From Paracoccaceae bacterium (lineage in GTDB: Bacteria > Pseudomonadota > Alphaproteobacteria > Rhodobacterales > Rhodobacteraceae), in contig JAWPMR010000001.1 of NCBI GenBank assembly GCA_033344815.1, forward strand, positions 2,590,136 through 2,654,135: a DNA stretch of 64,000 bases, read 5' to 3'. The notes under the pieces are model-generated. The model had not been told where the DNA came from. It did not search any database and worked only from the letters and a program-made list of their open reading frames with translations. The position numbers and the translations under genes are program-made. Each line of letters begins with the position of its first letter. Position 1 is the stretch's first letter. Below are positions 23,626 through 32,697 of this stretch, piece by piece.

Positions 23626-24900
23626 CTACGCAAACAGGTCGTATGTGCCGATATCTGCAGTCATCACGCCGATCGTTTCACGGACATGCGCCACCTCCGC
23701 GTCACTGGAGGTTTCTTCATCTACCCAAATGCGGGAGCTGTTTCCCAATGCATCGTACCGCAGGTTCGCCGTATCGCTGCCATTGAAGGTCTGCATCTGA
23801 GCAAACAATGCCTGCCCTGCGTTATGCGCAACGAGGGTAGGCTTATGCGTTACACCATTGATTTCACCTAAGGACACTCCGCCAGAATTCCCATCCTCGA
23901 TCGCAATCCAGTCAAAGTCTTCCACCACATGGCCGCCTCTGCTTTCTTCTTCCTGCAAGCGAAAGCGAAACCCATCGGCATCGACCATATCCACGCGACT
24001 GGTCACTGTATCCCCGCCGCGGTTTGACGTCACCTGCGCAAACACCAGCGGGTCATCCTCAAAACCATCGCCAAGATCGACGCGCTTTACGGTGTCACTT
24101 GCCGCATCAGATCCCGCTGTGATGGTGCGCCCATCTGCCAACGCGTGCGTGCCTTCACTGGCGGCCATCCAGCTAATCGTTTCGGTGGTGTGACGGCCGT
24201 CAAGATATTCCCATTCCTCCATACGGAATTCAAATCCGGTATCAGTTACATTTTGCACGCGGATCGTGACAGGATCGCTGCCCTCACTGCTCGCGGGTCC
24301 CATCACAACAACGGCATCCTTGATCTCCTGATCGAATGTGACTTTGTGCCAGATGTCAGGAGAGGCCTGCGCGACAGTCTCAGCGCCGATTTGTAGTGTC
24401 GCACTGGGCGTAACCGGCACTTCGGGTGGCGTGTTTCCACCGTTGTCGATTTGCAAAGGTGCAGAGGTACGAGCAAAATTCTGCGTCACAAACAGACCGT
24501 CCCAGCCCTTGTATTCGCCGCGCTCAATACCGATGCCGATCACTTCGAGGTTCGGATTGAGGATGTTTGCGCGGTGACCCGGGCTGTTCATCAAGCCCTG
24601 ATGCAGATCAACGACATCGTCCGAGAGTCCCGGTTGTCCACGCACGCTTTGCCAGGCGATATTTTCCGCCGACTGCCAGCTGCCAGTAAATTCAAAACCT
24701 GCATCCCGCATCCGTTCCGTGGACGATGATCCGTTGACGCCGGTATGACTGAACCGATCCGTATTGATCATCCACTGGCTGTGATCTTCCGCGGAATCGT
24801 TGAGGCGAAGCTCGAGTCGCAACGGATCCAAACCAATCGAGAGACGTTCTGTGTTGATCAGATCCAACATCTGGCGTTCGAGTGTATTTGCTTTCGACAT
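23626..24900 (-). CDS. CAP (SCP/PR1)-domain protein with repeated beta-domains
   Basis: 424 residues from ATG 24900, preceded by AGGAAGG; an upstream extension of 10 codons is possible. Residues about 5-140 are a CAP domain: LERQMLDLINTERLSIGLDPLRL, HSQWM, RFSHTG, AENIAW, SPGHRANIL. The rest holds two or three related repeats (WHKVTFDQEIKDAVVVMGP; DDPLVFAQVTSNRGGDTVTSR; ALFAQMQTFNGSDTANLR), each with a V/A-F-x-Q-like strand and an R-x-x-x-x-x-GF-F-R pattern resembling H-type-lectin-like units. No signal peptide; it ends with hydrophobic DLFA, as type I secreted proteins often do (inference). Confidence 0.85.
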   Translation of the reverse strand: MSKANTLERQMLDLINTERLSIGLDPLRLELRLNDSAEDHSQWMINTDRFSHTGVNGSSSTERMRDAGFEFTGSWQSAENIAWQSVRGQPGLSDDVVDLHQGLMNSPGHRANILNPNLEVIGIGIERGEYKGWDGLFVTQNFARTSAPLQIDNGGNTPPEVPVTPSATLQIGAETVAQASPDIWHKVTFDQEIKDAVVVMGPASSEGSDPVTIRVQNVTDTGFEFRMEEWEYLDGRHTTETISWMAASEGTHALADGRTITAGSDAASDTVKRVDLGDGFEDDPLVFAQVTSNRGGDTVTSRVDMVDADGFRFRLQEEESRGGHVVEDFDWIAIEDGNSGGVSLGEINGVTHKPTLVAHNAGQALFAQMQTFNGSDTANLRYDALGNSSRIWVDEETSSDAEVAHVRETIGVMTADIGTYDLFA

Positions 24901-25345
24901 AGTTCCTGCGTCCTTCCTGTTATTTGCCACGGCTCAAGCGGTAGAGAGACACAACGAACCTGGGAAGGCAGCTAGAGGTGCTGCGACTTCAAAAAGCAGA
25001 AAGTCGCGCAATGATGGGGAACACCGCCGAAAACAACTGATTTTGTCAATTATGATTCAAATTTTGATGAAATCAGGGTGGACGCGAAAAAAGGTTATCC
25101 GGTTATCGCGACAACCTGCAATTTAGCAAAACGACCAGAAGCCGGTCTTTGACAACACTTTCAACGGCTCTGTTGGAGTAGTGTGGCCGGGCGAAACAGT
25201 AGGCATCTGTTGCTTTGCTCACGCTGCTGGCTTGAGTGGATTTGCAACGAACACGGATCAGTCAAGGCACGGCCATTTGAGCCAATGAAAGATCAATGTG
25301 CAGGGCACAGTCCGTTCCTTTGAAAAGGGAGACGTAGAACAAAAC
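24901..25345. other. Gap with an IS-derived repeat
   Basis: No gene. Bases about 25180-25256 are closely similar to 40235-40312, which is the 3' end of a decayed IS6-family copy (shared core TTGCTTTGCT-A/C-TGCTGCTGGCTTG). This is therefore probably a leftover IS end. Confidence 0.55.
25180..25256 (-). repeat. IS6-family 3'-end remnant, copy related to 40235-40312
   Basis: Read on the minus strand, both copies end a reading frame with KPAA-stop (LKPAA here, HKPAA at 40 kb) followed by GCAAAGCAAC and a similar flank. Only the terminal fragment survives here. Confidence 0.5.
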
Positions 25346-25636
25346 CTAGTCTTTGAGTTCGGTTTCAACAAACGTCATTGGCTCGGTTCCACGATTGACG
25401 ACGTTGTGCTTCACGCCCTTGGATCGGCGATACGCGTCGCCAGCCGCTACATCGACCTCGCGAGCAGAACCGCCAGGTTCTTCGAGGAGGAAAGCGCAAT
25501 CTGTGACCGCCGTCACGACGTAGTCATGGCCATGCACATGCCAGCCTGTTTCAGCATCAGAGGCGAATTCGAACCGTGTTACCCTTACGCGCTCGTCGTC
25601 TACAAGGACTGTCGCTGTGGCCTGTGGTCTGTGCAT
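25346..25636 (-). CDS. Small cupin-domain protein
   Basis: 96 residues. Single cupin: RVTRFEFASDAETGWHVHGHDYVVTAVTDC contains the first cupin motif with H-x-H and a later His; KHNVVNRGTEPMTFVETEL is the second motif. Such small cupins are often dioxygenase-like or metal/ligand-binding; specific role unknown. Monocistronic. Confidence 0.82.
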   Translation of the reverse strand: MHRPQATATVLVDDERVRVTRFEFASDAETGWHVHGHDYVVTAVTDCAFLLEEPGGSAREVDVAAGDAYRRSKGVKHNVVNRGTEPMTFVETELKD

Positions 25637-25698
25637 TTTCCCGCTCCTTTATTATCCTATTCGAATGAACATAGTTGGGTGTGACGCTATTTGCGTGA

Positions 25699-26193
25699 TC
25701 ATGACCGCAATTTCAGTTCAAGGCGATGTTCCAAACCTATGCGCCCTTGAAAGACTGGTCCGCTATCTGACATGCCAAAGCCTCGATAAACTGCAAGTGC
25801 GGGGTCATTTCCTGCATCGACGGCAAGTGTCAGGGTTGTGGCTTCAGGCCAGTTGTTTTTTGCAAATGCGACGGAGAGGCCAAACGCGCGCTTTCCAAGG
25901 CCTTTGCCCTGATCGGTTTGTGCGATTTTGAGACCATGCAACGATATTGCAGGGAGAGGCACCCAAGGTGGCGATAGCGGTGGCCGTTTCAACAAAACCA
26001 GCCCAACCGGCCGCTCAGCCTGAAAAAAGCATACACCTAGAATGTCGTCCGGGTGCGCATCTTTCCATTCAGCAACAGAGGCTGCAAATGACCCGCCCAA
26101 GTCCTGTTGTTTCTCTGAGACCTTAAGCTTCGTCAGGACTTCCAATTTTCCTTCGCTGATCTCCCGAAAGTCTCTTGCTGTAAAGTCAGTCAC
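25699..26193 (-). CDS. GNAT-family N-acetyltransferase
   Basis: About 164 residues. The GTG at 26193 has AGAGG five bases upstream; a second GTG at 26199 is possible. The acetyl-CoA loop LKIAQTDQGKGLGKRAFGL (Q/R-x-x-G-x-G/A type) and AVDAGNDPALAVYRGFGM are clear GNAT motifs A and B. Lies a few bases after the DMT exporter gene and is probably co-transcribed. Acceptor substrate unknown. Confidence 0.85.
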   Translation of the reverse strand: MTDFTARDFREISEGKLEVLTKLKVSEKQQDLGGSFAASVAEWKDAHPDDILGVCFFQAERPVGLVLLKRPPLSPPWVPLPAISLHGLKIAQTDQGKGLGKRAFGLSVAFAKNNWPEATTLTLAVDAGNDPALAVYRGFGMSDSGPVFQGRIGLEHRLELKLRS

Positions 26194-26201
26194 GCACACC
26201 T

Positions 26202-27068
26202 CTATTTTGCGGTCTTGTTGGGCCGTCCAAGAACAAGCAACAAGCCAGCAGCGATTATCAAACCTGCACCGATGAGCGTCATCAGAGTGGGTACTTCCCT
26301 GAAGATCAGAAAGCCAATGATGGCGCTGCCTACCAGCTCAAGATACACCAACGGTGCCAGCGTGGACGCATCCGACAGCCGGAAAGCCAAGATGGTCAGG
26401 ATATGCGCGATGGCTGAAAACAACCCAAGACCCAAGAATAGCCAAACAACGTCGATCTGGGGCAATTGAAATGCAAAGGCCGCCTGCGGGCTTAGCAAAA
26501 CAGTGCCAGCAACACATTGGAACGCCAGCGTTTTGATGGGGTCGCTGTGCTGTGATGCTTGCCGCGTAGCGATAAGGTACAATCCAAAGAACAAGCCTGC
26601 GCCAAATGCCAGAATGACGCCTTCCTCAATCTGTCCTGATGGGCGAAGGACGACGATAGAACCCGCAAATCCTATCCCAAGGCTCAACACTTTGCGCGTT
26701 GTCAGTGTTTCGCGAAGGAAGAGGACAGAAAGAACAACCGCAATGATCGGCCCAACAAAGTATGCGGTGACGGCAAGCGCGATAGGAATACGTGCAATCG
26801 CCATGAAGTAGAGTGTCATTGCCGAGACGAGAAACGCAGTACGAACAAGATGGGCAAATCTTTGTTCGTCGGGAAAAAGTCGTGTGCCATGAAACCAATA
26901 CGCCATTGGCAATACGAACACCGATGCGACTGCGTATCGCGCCCAACCTATGAACAGAGGTGAATGGCTGGAGCTCAGATACTTTGCGATGCCATCAACA
27001 ACAGGAACCCCGAGCATAGCGACCGCCATAAGCGCGATGCCGCGCGCATTTGAATGTGCAGCCATCAA
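26202..27068 (-). CDS. EamA/DMT-superfamily transporter
   Basis: 288 residues with ten membrane segments in two EamA repeats (repeat 1 from about residue 10 and repeat 2 from about 145), start MMAAHSNARGIALMAVAMLGVPVVDGIAKYL. Typical drug/metabolite or S-adenosylmethionine/amino-acid exporter. The downstream GNAT gene abuts it, which hints at a detoxification or metabolite-export pair. Confidence 0.9.
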   Translation of the reverse strand: MMAAHSNARGIALMAVAMLGVPVVDGIAKYLSSSHSPLFIGWARYAVASVFVLPMAYWFHGTRLFPDEQRFAHLVRTAFLVSAMTLYFMAIARIPIALAVTAYFVGPIIAVVLSVLFLRETLTTRKVLSLGIGFAGSIVVLRPSGQIEEGVILAFGAGLFFGLYLIATRQASQHSDPIKTLAFQCVAGTVLLSPQAAFAFQLPQIDVVWLFLGLGLFSAIAHILTILAFRLSDASTLAPLVYLELVGSAIIGFLIFREVPTLMTLIGAGLIIAAGLLLVLGRPNKTAK

Positions 27069-27202
27069 GTCTCTTCCTCACTCTCTTTTCGGTACCACAA
27101 AACGATGACAACACCGCTGAACCCTATCACAACTACGGGCAAAAAAGACCGCTGGGGGTAATACATCATTGGTCATTCTGGAATGGAAGGGGCCAGGATC
27201 GA

Positions 27203-27360
27203 GGGGACTATTGCATTGACGCGTGACAAGCTAATTTTGAGCAGCGCACAGGGCAAAGATGCATAGAAAACAGTCATTCGAACGATATCGCTACCCGACA
27301 ATGACCCTCTTATCCGCCCTGCGAATGTACCTTCTTTATCCGCTGACCAACCTGAACATT
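27203..27360 (+). pseudogene. 5' remnant of an IS6-family element
   Basis: Begins GGGGACTATTGCATT, like the IS6-type terminal repeat GGNACTGTTGCA, followed by AAGCTAATTTTGAGCAGCGCACAGGGCAAAGATGCATAGAAAACAG. This aligns well with the copy at about 36107-36200. Only the first 150 bases or so remain, and the frame is broken. Confidence 0.6.
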
Positions 27361-27623
27361 GCGAATGTTCTCGATGATGTGGATGTTTAAGTTCACAAGA
27401 TGCAAAATCTCCGAGTTATGAGGAAGACGGAGTTTAACACGATTGAATTCGCACAAGTTGCTCCAGACTTGATGGAAGGGAACAGAGTTTCAAATTTGCC
27501 TCACAGCCTCGGAACATGCCTTGCTGACCGTGTTGACTCTAAGGCACTGATCATCTCGGGAGTCCTGTCTTTTGATCTTATCAAGATAGCTTGCAAGAAG
27601 ACAAAATGGTTCAAAATTCAAAT

Positions 27624-28523
27624 TTACCGCGCCCGAACCTCACAGATAAAATCCTCGAGTGACCAGAGCCAGCCACACTGCGCATCGATGTAAGTGCTGT
27701 GAACTGGGAGGAGACGACGAGCTGCAGACTGGACGCCACCATCTGGTCAATCTGCGACTCTGAAATCGCCGGTTCCAGAGTCAATGAGTGCTTTCGGCTG
27801 ATCTTCTCGGCTTCCGCTAAAACCTGCCGGCAGCGATCCTTGCAGGTGGATTTTGCCCCCAACATTGCCCTCGGCTCGTACAACTTGAAAAGTCTTCAGA
27901 CCGGGAAACAGGTAATCCGGCTTGTGCTTGTGTTCTGTCACAGCACCTCGGATTTGCCTGATTTCGTGCGCCCTTAGAACAGCAGCTAGTTGGTTTTCCA
28001 GTGATTGGCCTATGCAGGACTTGCGCCGATTCCACGCACACGGGAAAAACTGATGAAGACGTCAACATTTGTGTCGCCGCCGTCAATGAACTCAGCCGCG
28101 ATACGAGACGACACAATCTTGCACTCCAAGCCCCGGAACGGGTCTTCTTCATGGTCCAGTCACTTGATATGTGCAGCGTCCGGGTCGTCCTCGGCGCGGA
28201 CCTCGGGCAGGGTTGGGCGGTCCAGATCAGAGAACTCAGCCGTATTCGGGAATGTGGTGTCAAACTTCTCGATTGTGCTGTCCAACTTGCCGGCTTCCGG
28301 TTTCTCAAACTCAACGCCAATCTCGTCGAGAATGAAGCGAGCCGCAAAATACAGCTCAGGTTCGTCGTCGGAGAACTCTCGCGAGACGAATTCCTCGCCT
28401 TCGGGGCGCAGCCCGAACAGCCAGAAAAGCTGCTGCTCGCTGGTGGATCCCTTCGGTTCCATAATGAACCACAAGATAGCGCCCTTGTCTTTTGCAATGA
28501 ATAAGGATGTCGTCCGCCTTCAT
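27624..28523 (-). pseudogene. Decayed EcoRII/PspGI-type restriction endonuclease
   Basis: Read on the minus strand with frame changes, this spells a nearly whole type II restriction enzyme with an EcoRII C-terminal domain. Part 1 (to 28160): AILWFIMEPKGSTSEQQ ... DDPDAAHIK, then an in-frame TGA (28160-28162, probably a former Trp TGG), then LDHEEDPFRGLECKIVSSRIAAEF. After a frameshift near 28035: NRRKSCIGQSLENQL ... GAVTEHKHKPDYLFPG. After a second near 27890: LGAKSTCKDRCRQVLAEAEKI ... LTLEPAISESQ. After a third near 27710: LPVHSTYIDAQ ... WSLEDFICEVRAR-stop. The segments KPDYLFPG and KSTCKDR hold the expected catalytic residues. An ATG at 28523 may be the old start, one more frameshift away. 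No partner methyltransferase was seen. Confidence 0.85.
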
Positions 28524-29856
28524 GGCCTCTTATGTGAGATTTGAGGGGAAGTAGTGCCGCGATTCGGCGGCGCGTGGTTTGTTGAGCCTTGTATCATAAT
28601 GAGTGAACCAGCTTTCTTCGCTGATGCAATATTTTCAAGTTTCTTAGAAAAACTGTACCGCCGAGCCAACACGAAAAGGTAATCCTGCGAAACAGAGGGA
28701 AAATCGAGAAGCATTCAATCTGACGACGCCGCTTACAACACCTGAGATAAGCCACGCAGTCAATCGCGCTAATCAGCGAGAATTTCCGATTTCCAAGCCG
28801 CTGCTATGGCTCGTTTAAGTTACGACGGAGAATGTTTCAGATCCGGCACTCGCAACAGCAAGTGTCATGACAAAGCCGTTTGGAAGGAGGGGAAAGGTCT
28901 TGCCCGGAGCCATTCACGAAATCCGGCACCGGGCATTCTCTTCAAAAAATACTTTGCATACTCGTTAACTACTTGCTCGGGCGACAAACCGACGCCCCAA
29001 ATTTTTCTCAGGTCCGGCACCCCTCAGTTGGGGATTGGGTGCCGGAGGGACGAATCGGCCCTGAAGTTCTTATAAGCGATTGGTCTTATGCACAGCGTTG
29101 TCATGACCGTTGTAATCGCGTTGTATTTGTATCCGCCGTCGTTGTAATTTGCCTGCTCCTCCACCACTTGTGACAGTGGCGTTGCCGGGCAACTCAACTT
29201 TTACCATCACGATATGGATTTTACCTTTGCCAAGGTCGCGCTAGACCGCAGCAACACCTTTGTTGTTGTACCGCTGGCCATGAATTTGCAGCGGGCCAGT
29301 GTCTCTTTCATAAAGAGAAACTGAAGCTGCCGTCTCCCAAGAGTGCGGCGCCGTGTTCACTTTGTTATCCTCGATTGGGTCCGTTGTGGCCACATTGATG
29401 AAGGATTCCACTACGGTTTCACCAGCCAAACACATGGAATGCAAAGTCTCTGTCGTTATTAGTAGGCTCGTTGCAGGCCACAATGCAGCTACCGCGTTGC
29501 AGAGCCCGTACAGCACCGTCCTAGATCTTGAGCGCGTCATTCCCAAAAAAATCGTCTAATGGTGTTGCCACCGGACGACATGAACCGCGACTCGAGCCGA
29601 CCTCCCGTGTCGCTGTTACCGTCCAATACGTGCGGCAGCACGACGTGGCCAGTGGCCAGCGTGGTAGATTGCAGATCATCATCGCTGCCACGGGGTACAC
29701 TACGCCCATGTATCACCTCGGCTTCCCGTGAATCCGGGGCTTGACGCAGCTTACCGCGTGAGAAAAAGGACGATGCGCCCCTCCTGCCAATCGAGTGGCC
29801 ATCCAGCCATCGGTGCCCGCGCTACCGTTGAAACCCGTCGCAAAAGGTCGAGATGA
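28524..29856. other. Gene-poor stretch
   Basis: About 1.3 kb with only short open frames, none recognised; a 101-codon minus-strand frame at 29241-29546 has no family resemblance. One strong hairpin lies at 29013-29046 (TCCGGCACCCC / GGGG with three extra bases, then GGGTGCCGGA). It reads as decayed accessory DNA. Confidence 0.5.
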
Positions 29857-31395
29857 TCACAGGTCATGCTCTTTCATGAAATCCCGGATCGCATCCATCC
29901 CTACACGCCAGGCGGGTTCATAATCTACGAGCACATGATTGCGGCTCTCCAGTGGCACAAAGCGCGCGTCCGGTATGCCCGACGCCACCGCACGACCCTG
30001 CGCGAGAGGAATCCGCTGGTCCCCCTTGGCATGGAGAACAATCGTGGGGACTTTGACCAGACCTAACCTGTCGCGCACGTCGATGTCGCCGAACGCATCT
30101 TGAAAACGCGCGGCATTTTGAGGCGAAGTGGTCTGGCGCTGGAATTCGTCAAACCAGGAGAGATCATCATTTTCCGCGTCGGGCATGAACGTTTTGGAAA
30201 AGATATGCCGATACGCAGGATTTTCTGTCCCCCATCCGACCTCAGTCAGGTTACGTACTGCCTCGCGACGCGCCTGCTCTTCGGGGCTGGCAAGGTGTCG
30301 CCAACCTGCTGCGTAACTGCCCACGAGAATGAGCCCCGATACGCGTTCGGGATGGCGTACGGCATATTCTATCGCGACCGCCGCTCCCTGTGAGATGCCA
30401 ATCAATGGAAACCGCTGCAGTTGCAGTTTATCGACAACAGCTTCAAGATCTTCCACGAATGCTTCAAAACTGAGGTTTTCCACGTCCCAATCTGACAGGC
30501 CACAGCCTCGTTCGTCGTACCGAATTAGGGTTCGATCCCGCGCGACCTCCGCGAAGCATTCACCCCAGATCGGCGTTGTCCAATCAAATTCAAGGTGATT
30601 GAGCCAATTCGCAGCTTTCAAAATGGGGCGTCCTGATCCAATCGACGCATAGGCAATCTTGGTCCCGTCCGCGGCATCGCAAAAGCCGATGCGTTGCGCG
30701 CGCAACGCGCTCGTTTGCCGAGGCAATCGCTGGTCCCGCGCTGCCGGCAAGTCAATCTCGCGCTTTCCTGGTCCTTCGAGGATATTCTGCGCTTCCGCGA
30801 AGCCTGGCTTCCCCCGCGATTCTTCAAAAGCCCTTGCATCCTCGGGCGCCAAATTATGCCACAGCCGCATCCATTTGCGAGTGTCGCCAGAGCGCATAGC
30901 AAGTAGTTGGAGAACCTTTTTACGGATTGCAAAGGCGTCGTCCCGCACCTCGGCCAACCATGACTGAAAAGCATCGCCGCCCGACTCGTCAAGACCTTCG
31001 AGAACGACCCCATCGAGGTTCATCGCCAAATCTTCTAACTCGACAATCGACAAGTGCTCATCACCGCCTCGCAGCCGTGTTTGAACGTCCAGAATGTCAA
31101 TTCCCAACCCTTCAACATCGATGGCCACTCGTTCACGGTCCGCAACAACTCGAACGCGATCAGGTCCGTCGATCACTTTGCGCAGCTTGCTCAGTGACCA
31201 CCGCAGAGCAGCTTTTGGATCATCCGGCAGATCCCAGAACAGCTCACACAGGCGCTCTCGTCGATGCGGGCGACCGGTTTCAACCAGGAAAGCCAACAAG
31301 GCACGGGTTTTACGCGAAGCCGGGAGTGAAACATCTTTACCATTTCGTGTCACCCGTAAGTCGCCAAAAAATGAAATTTCAAGACTTGAGGACAT
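29857..31395 (-). CDS. SARP-like DNA-binding domain fused to an alpha/beta hydrolase
   Basis: 512 residues from ATG 31395 (MSSSLEISFFGDLRV); the frame runs 46 codons further up without family-like sequence. Residues about 1-95 are an OmpR/SARP-type winged helix (LRVTRNGKDVSLPASRKTRALLAFLVETG, RRERLCELFWD, RWSLSKLRKVI), followed by a BTAD-like helical stretch to about 220. Residues about 235-512 are an alpha/beta hydrolase with nucleophile elbow GISQGA (Ser near 335), an Asp in VLHAKGDQRIP and catalytic His in ESRNHVLVD. A cytoplasmic regulator whose hydrolase part may bind or cleave the inducer (inference). Confidence 0.85.
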   Translation of the reverse strand: MSSSLEISFFGDLRVTRNGKDVSLPASRKTRALLAFLVETGRPHRRERLCELFWDLPDDPKAALRWSLSKLRKVIDGPDRVRVVADRERVAIDVEGLGIDILDVQTRLRGGDEHLSIVELEDLAMNLDGVVLEGLDESGGDAFQSWLAEVRDDAFAIRKKVLQLLAMRSGDTRKWMRLWHNLAPEDARAFEESRGKPGFAEAQNILEGPGKREIDLPAARDQRLPRQTSALRAQRIGFCDAADGTKIAYASIGSGRPILKAANWLNHLEFDWTTPIWGECFAEVARDRTLIRYDERGCGLSDWDVENLSFEAFVEDLEAVVDKLQLQRFPLIGISQGAAVAIEYAVRHPERVSGLILVGSYAAGWRHLASPEEQARREAVRNLTEVGWGTENPAYRHIFSKTFMPDAENDDLSWFDEFQRQTTSPQNAARFQDAFGDIDVRDRLGLVKVPTIVLHAKGDQRIPLAQGRAVASGIPDARFVPLESRNHVLVDYEPAWRVGMDAIRDFMKEHDL

Positions 31396-31693
31396 GTCCA
31401 CTAACTCTGGTGATCTCAATGACAAATGGCGCACCTGCGAGAAAAATTTAACCCGGAAGACGATCATCAGTAGATGGTCGCAGATGAGGCCCTTCGCAAT
31501 ATTAGCATATGAGAAAACAGGAGACTTTACCAAGAGGTGTGTATTTGGGCAGATTTTCGCCTAAAACGGGTAGTGCCACAAACTCTTGGCCAGTTGCTGT
31601 CTGTTGTAGCATGCCGCTCCAAGGAACAGCCTTCCACAGCAAGGATTGGGTTTGACGCGTTGGTTGGTTTCGTTGGCACTGCCGCATTCGCCA

Positions 31694-32280
31694 TCAACGG
31701 GGACAGAAGTTGAAGGAGGTTTCTATCCTAAGCTGCTGATTTGAAAGATCAGCAGGAAAGGCGATCTGGATTCGGTCGCCTGTTTCGATGTTGGCGAGTT
31801 GACCTTTCTTGATAGATCGGGCTGTCTCAATCCCCTTTAGTACTTTCTTGGCAGCGGTAAGTTTTCGGACGCTTCTTGTCGGCCGTGGAAACTGAATCAG
31901 GGCGGCGTGATCTGCCTCAACCCTATTGCTAAGATACTTGCGATCAACGTTTTGGGTCCAATCCTCCGGCCCATTCCCGAAATTCACCTCTTCGATTACT
32001 TCAACCCATCTATGGGCTTTATCTGTGACAATCGTGATGGGCTGATAGCGACGGACCGTCTCGCTCGGCGCATAAAAACCCTTGCCGCGCTGGCGTTTCT
32101 ACGCGCTTCTCTTATCAATACTGCGCATTGATTGCGGCAATGGTTTGGCGGAAATCGATAAAGCGACCACAGCGCTCTACTGCGCGCCTGAAATAACATC
32201 ATCAGCCGGTTTGCGGATTTCGGGGCCAAACTTTTGAACCCACAGATAGTTTGTCGCAGCATCCAACCGGATCTCACACT
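31694..32280 (-). pseudogene. Decayed IS6-family transposase
   Basis: Minus strand, two frames. 31987-31694 gives NFGNGPEDWTQNVDRKYLSNRVEADHAALIQ ... KVLKGIETARSIKKGQ, the conserved C-terminal part of IS6-family transposases (KYLNNRxExDHxxxK, with the final catalytic Glu/Asp region). Upstream to 32280 the homology continues in another frame (VWVQKFGPEIRK-like). Stops and frameshifts make it non-functional. Confidence 0.75.
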
Positions 32281-32697
32281 CAGCCGAAATCACTCAAATC
32301 GCGACATGAATGCGGGTAACGGCACTACTAACAAGATCATATCATTGGGAAGACAGTGCTGTTTGAATAGATCGCAGCGCGGCATGGCCACCCCCTAATT
32401 CAATTGACGAAACTGTCGCAGCAATCCCACGCTAATTCAGCAGAGCTTTTAGTCGTCCGCATGGGGTTTGATCGTGGATGGCAGCAGGTCACAAGGAATA
32501 GGTTACAGGGCGACAGGCAGCCGTTCAGTCATGCGAAGTCCGTCTCGATATGGAACTCCAGGTCCTATTTTTCGACCACATTATCGGTAATCTGCTCGTT
32601 CCCGTCTTGGATGGGCGAATGGCGTGCCGGGGCTGTTGACCGAATCGGAAAAACACTCAGGGTCGGGTTAACACTTTATCAATAGAGGTATTTAGAA
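32281..32697. other. Region upstream of the RTX gene
   Basis: No gene was recognised. GGGTTAACACT at 32665-32675 is identical to an 11-mer at 43213-43223, upstream of the first sulfotransferase. It sits about 23 bases before the RTX start codon and may be a regulatory half-site. Confidence 0.4.

Noticed and set aside
28160..28162. In-frame TGA as a selenocysteine codon
   Set aside because: The same gene has several frameshifts and the family would have Trp or another ordinary residue there; a nonsense mutation is the simple reading.
29241..29546. 101-codon minus-strand frame as a gene
   Set aside because: No ribosome site, no recognisable family and it sits in clearly decayed DNA.
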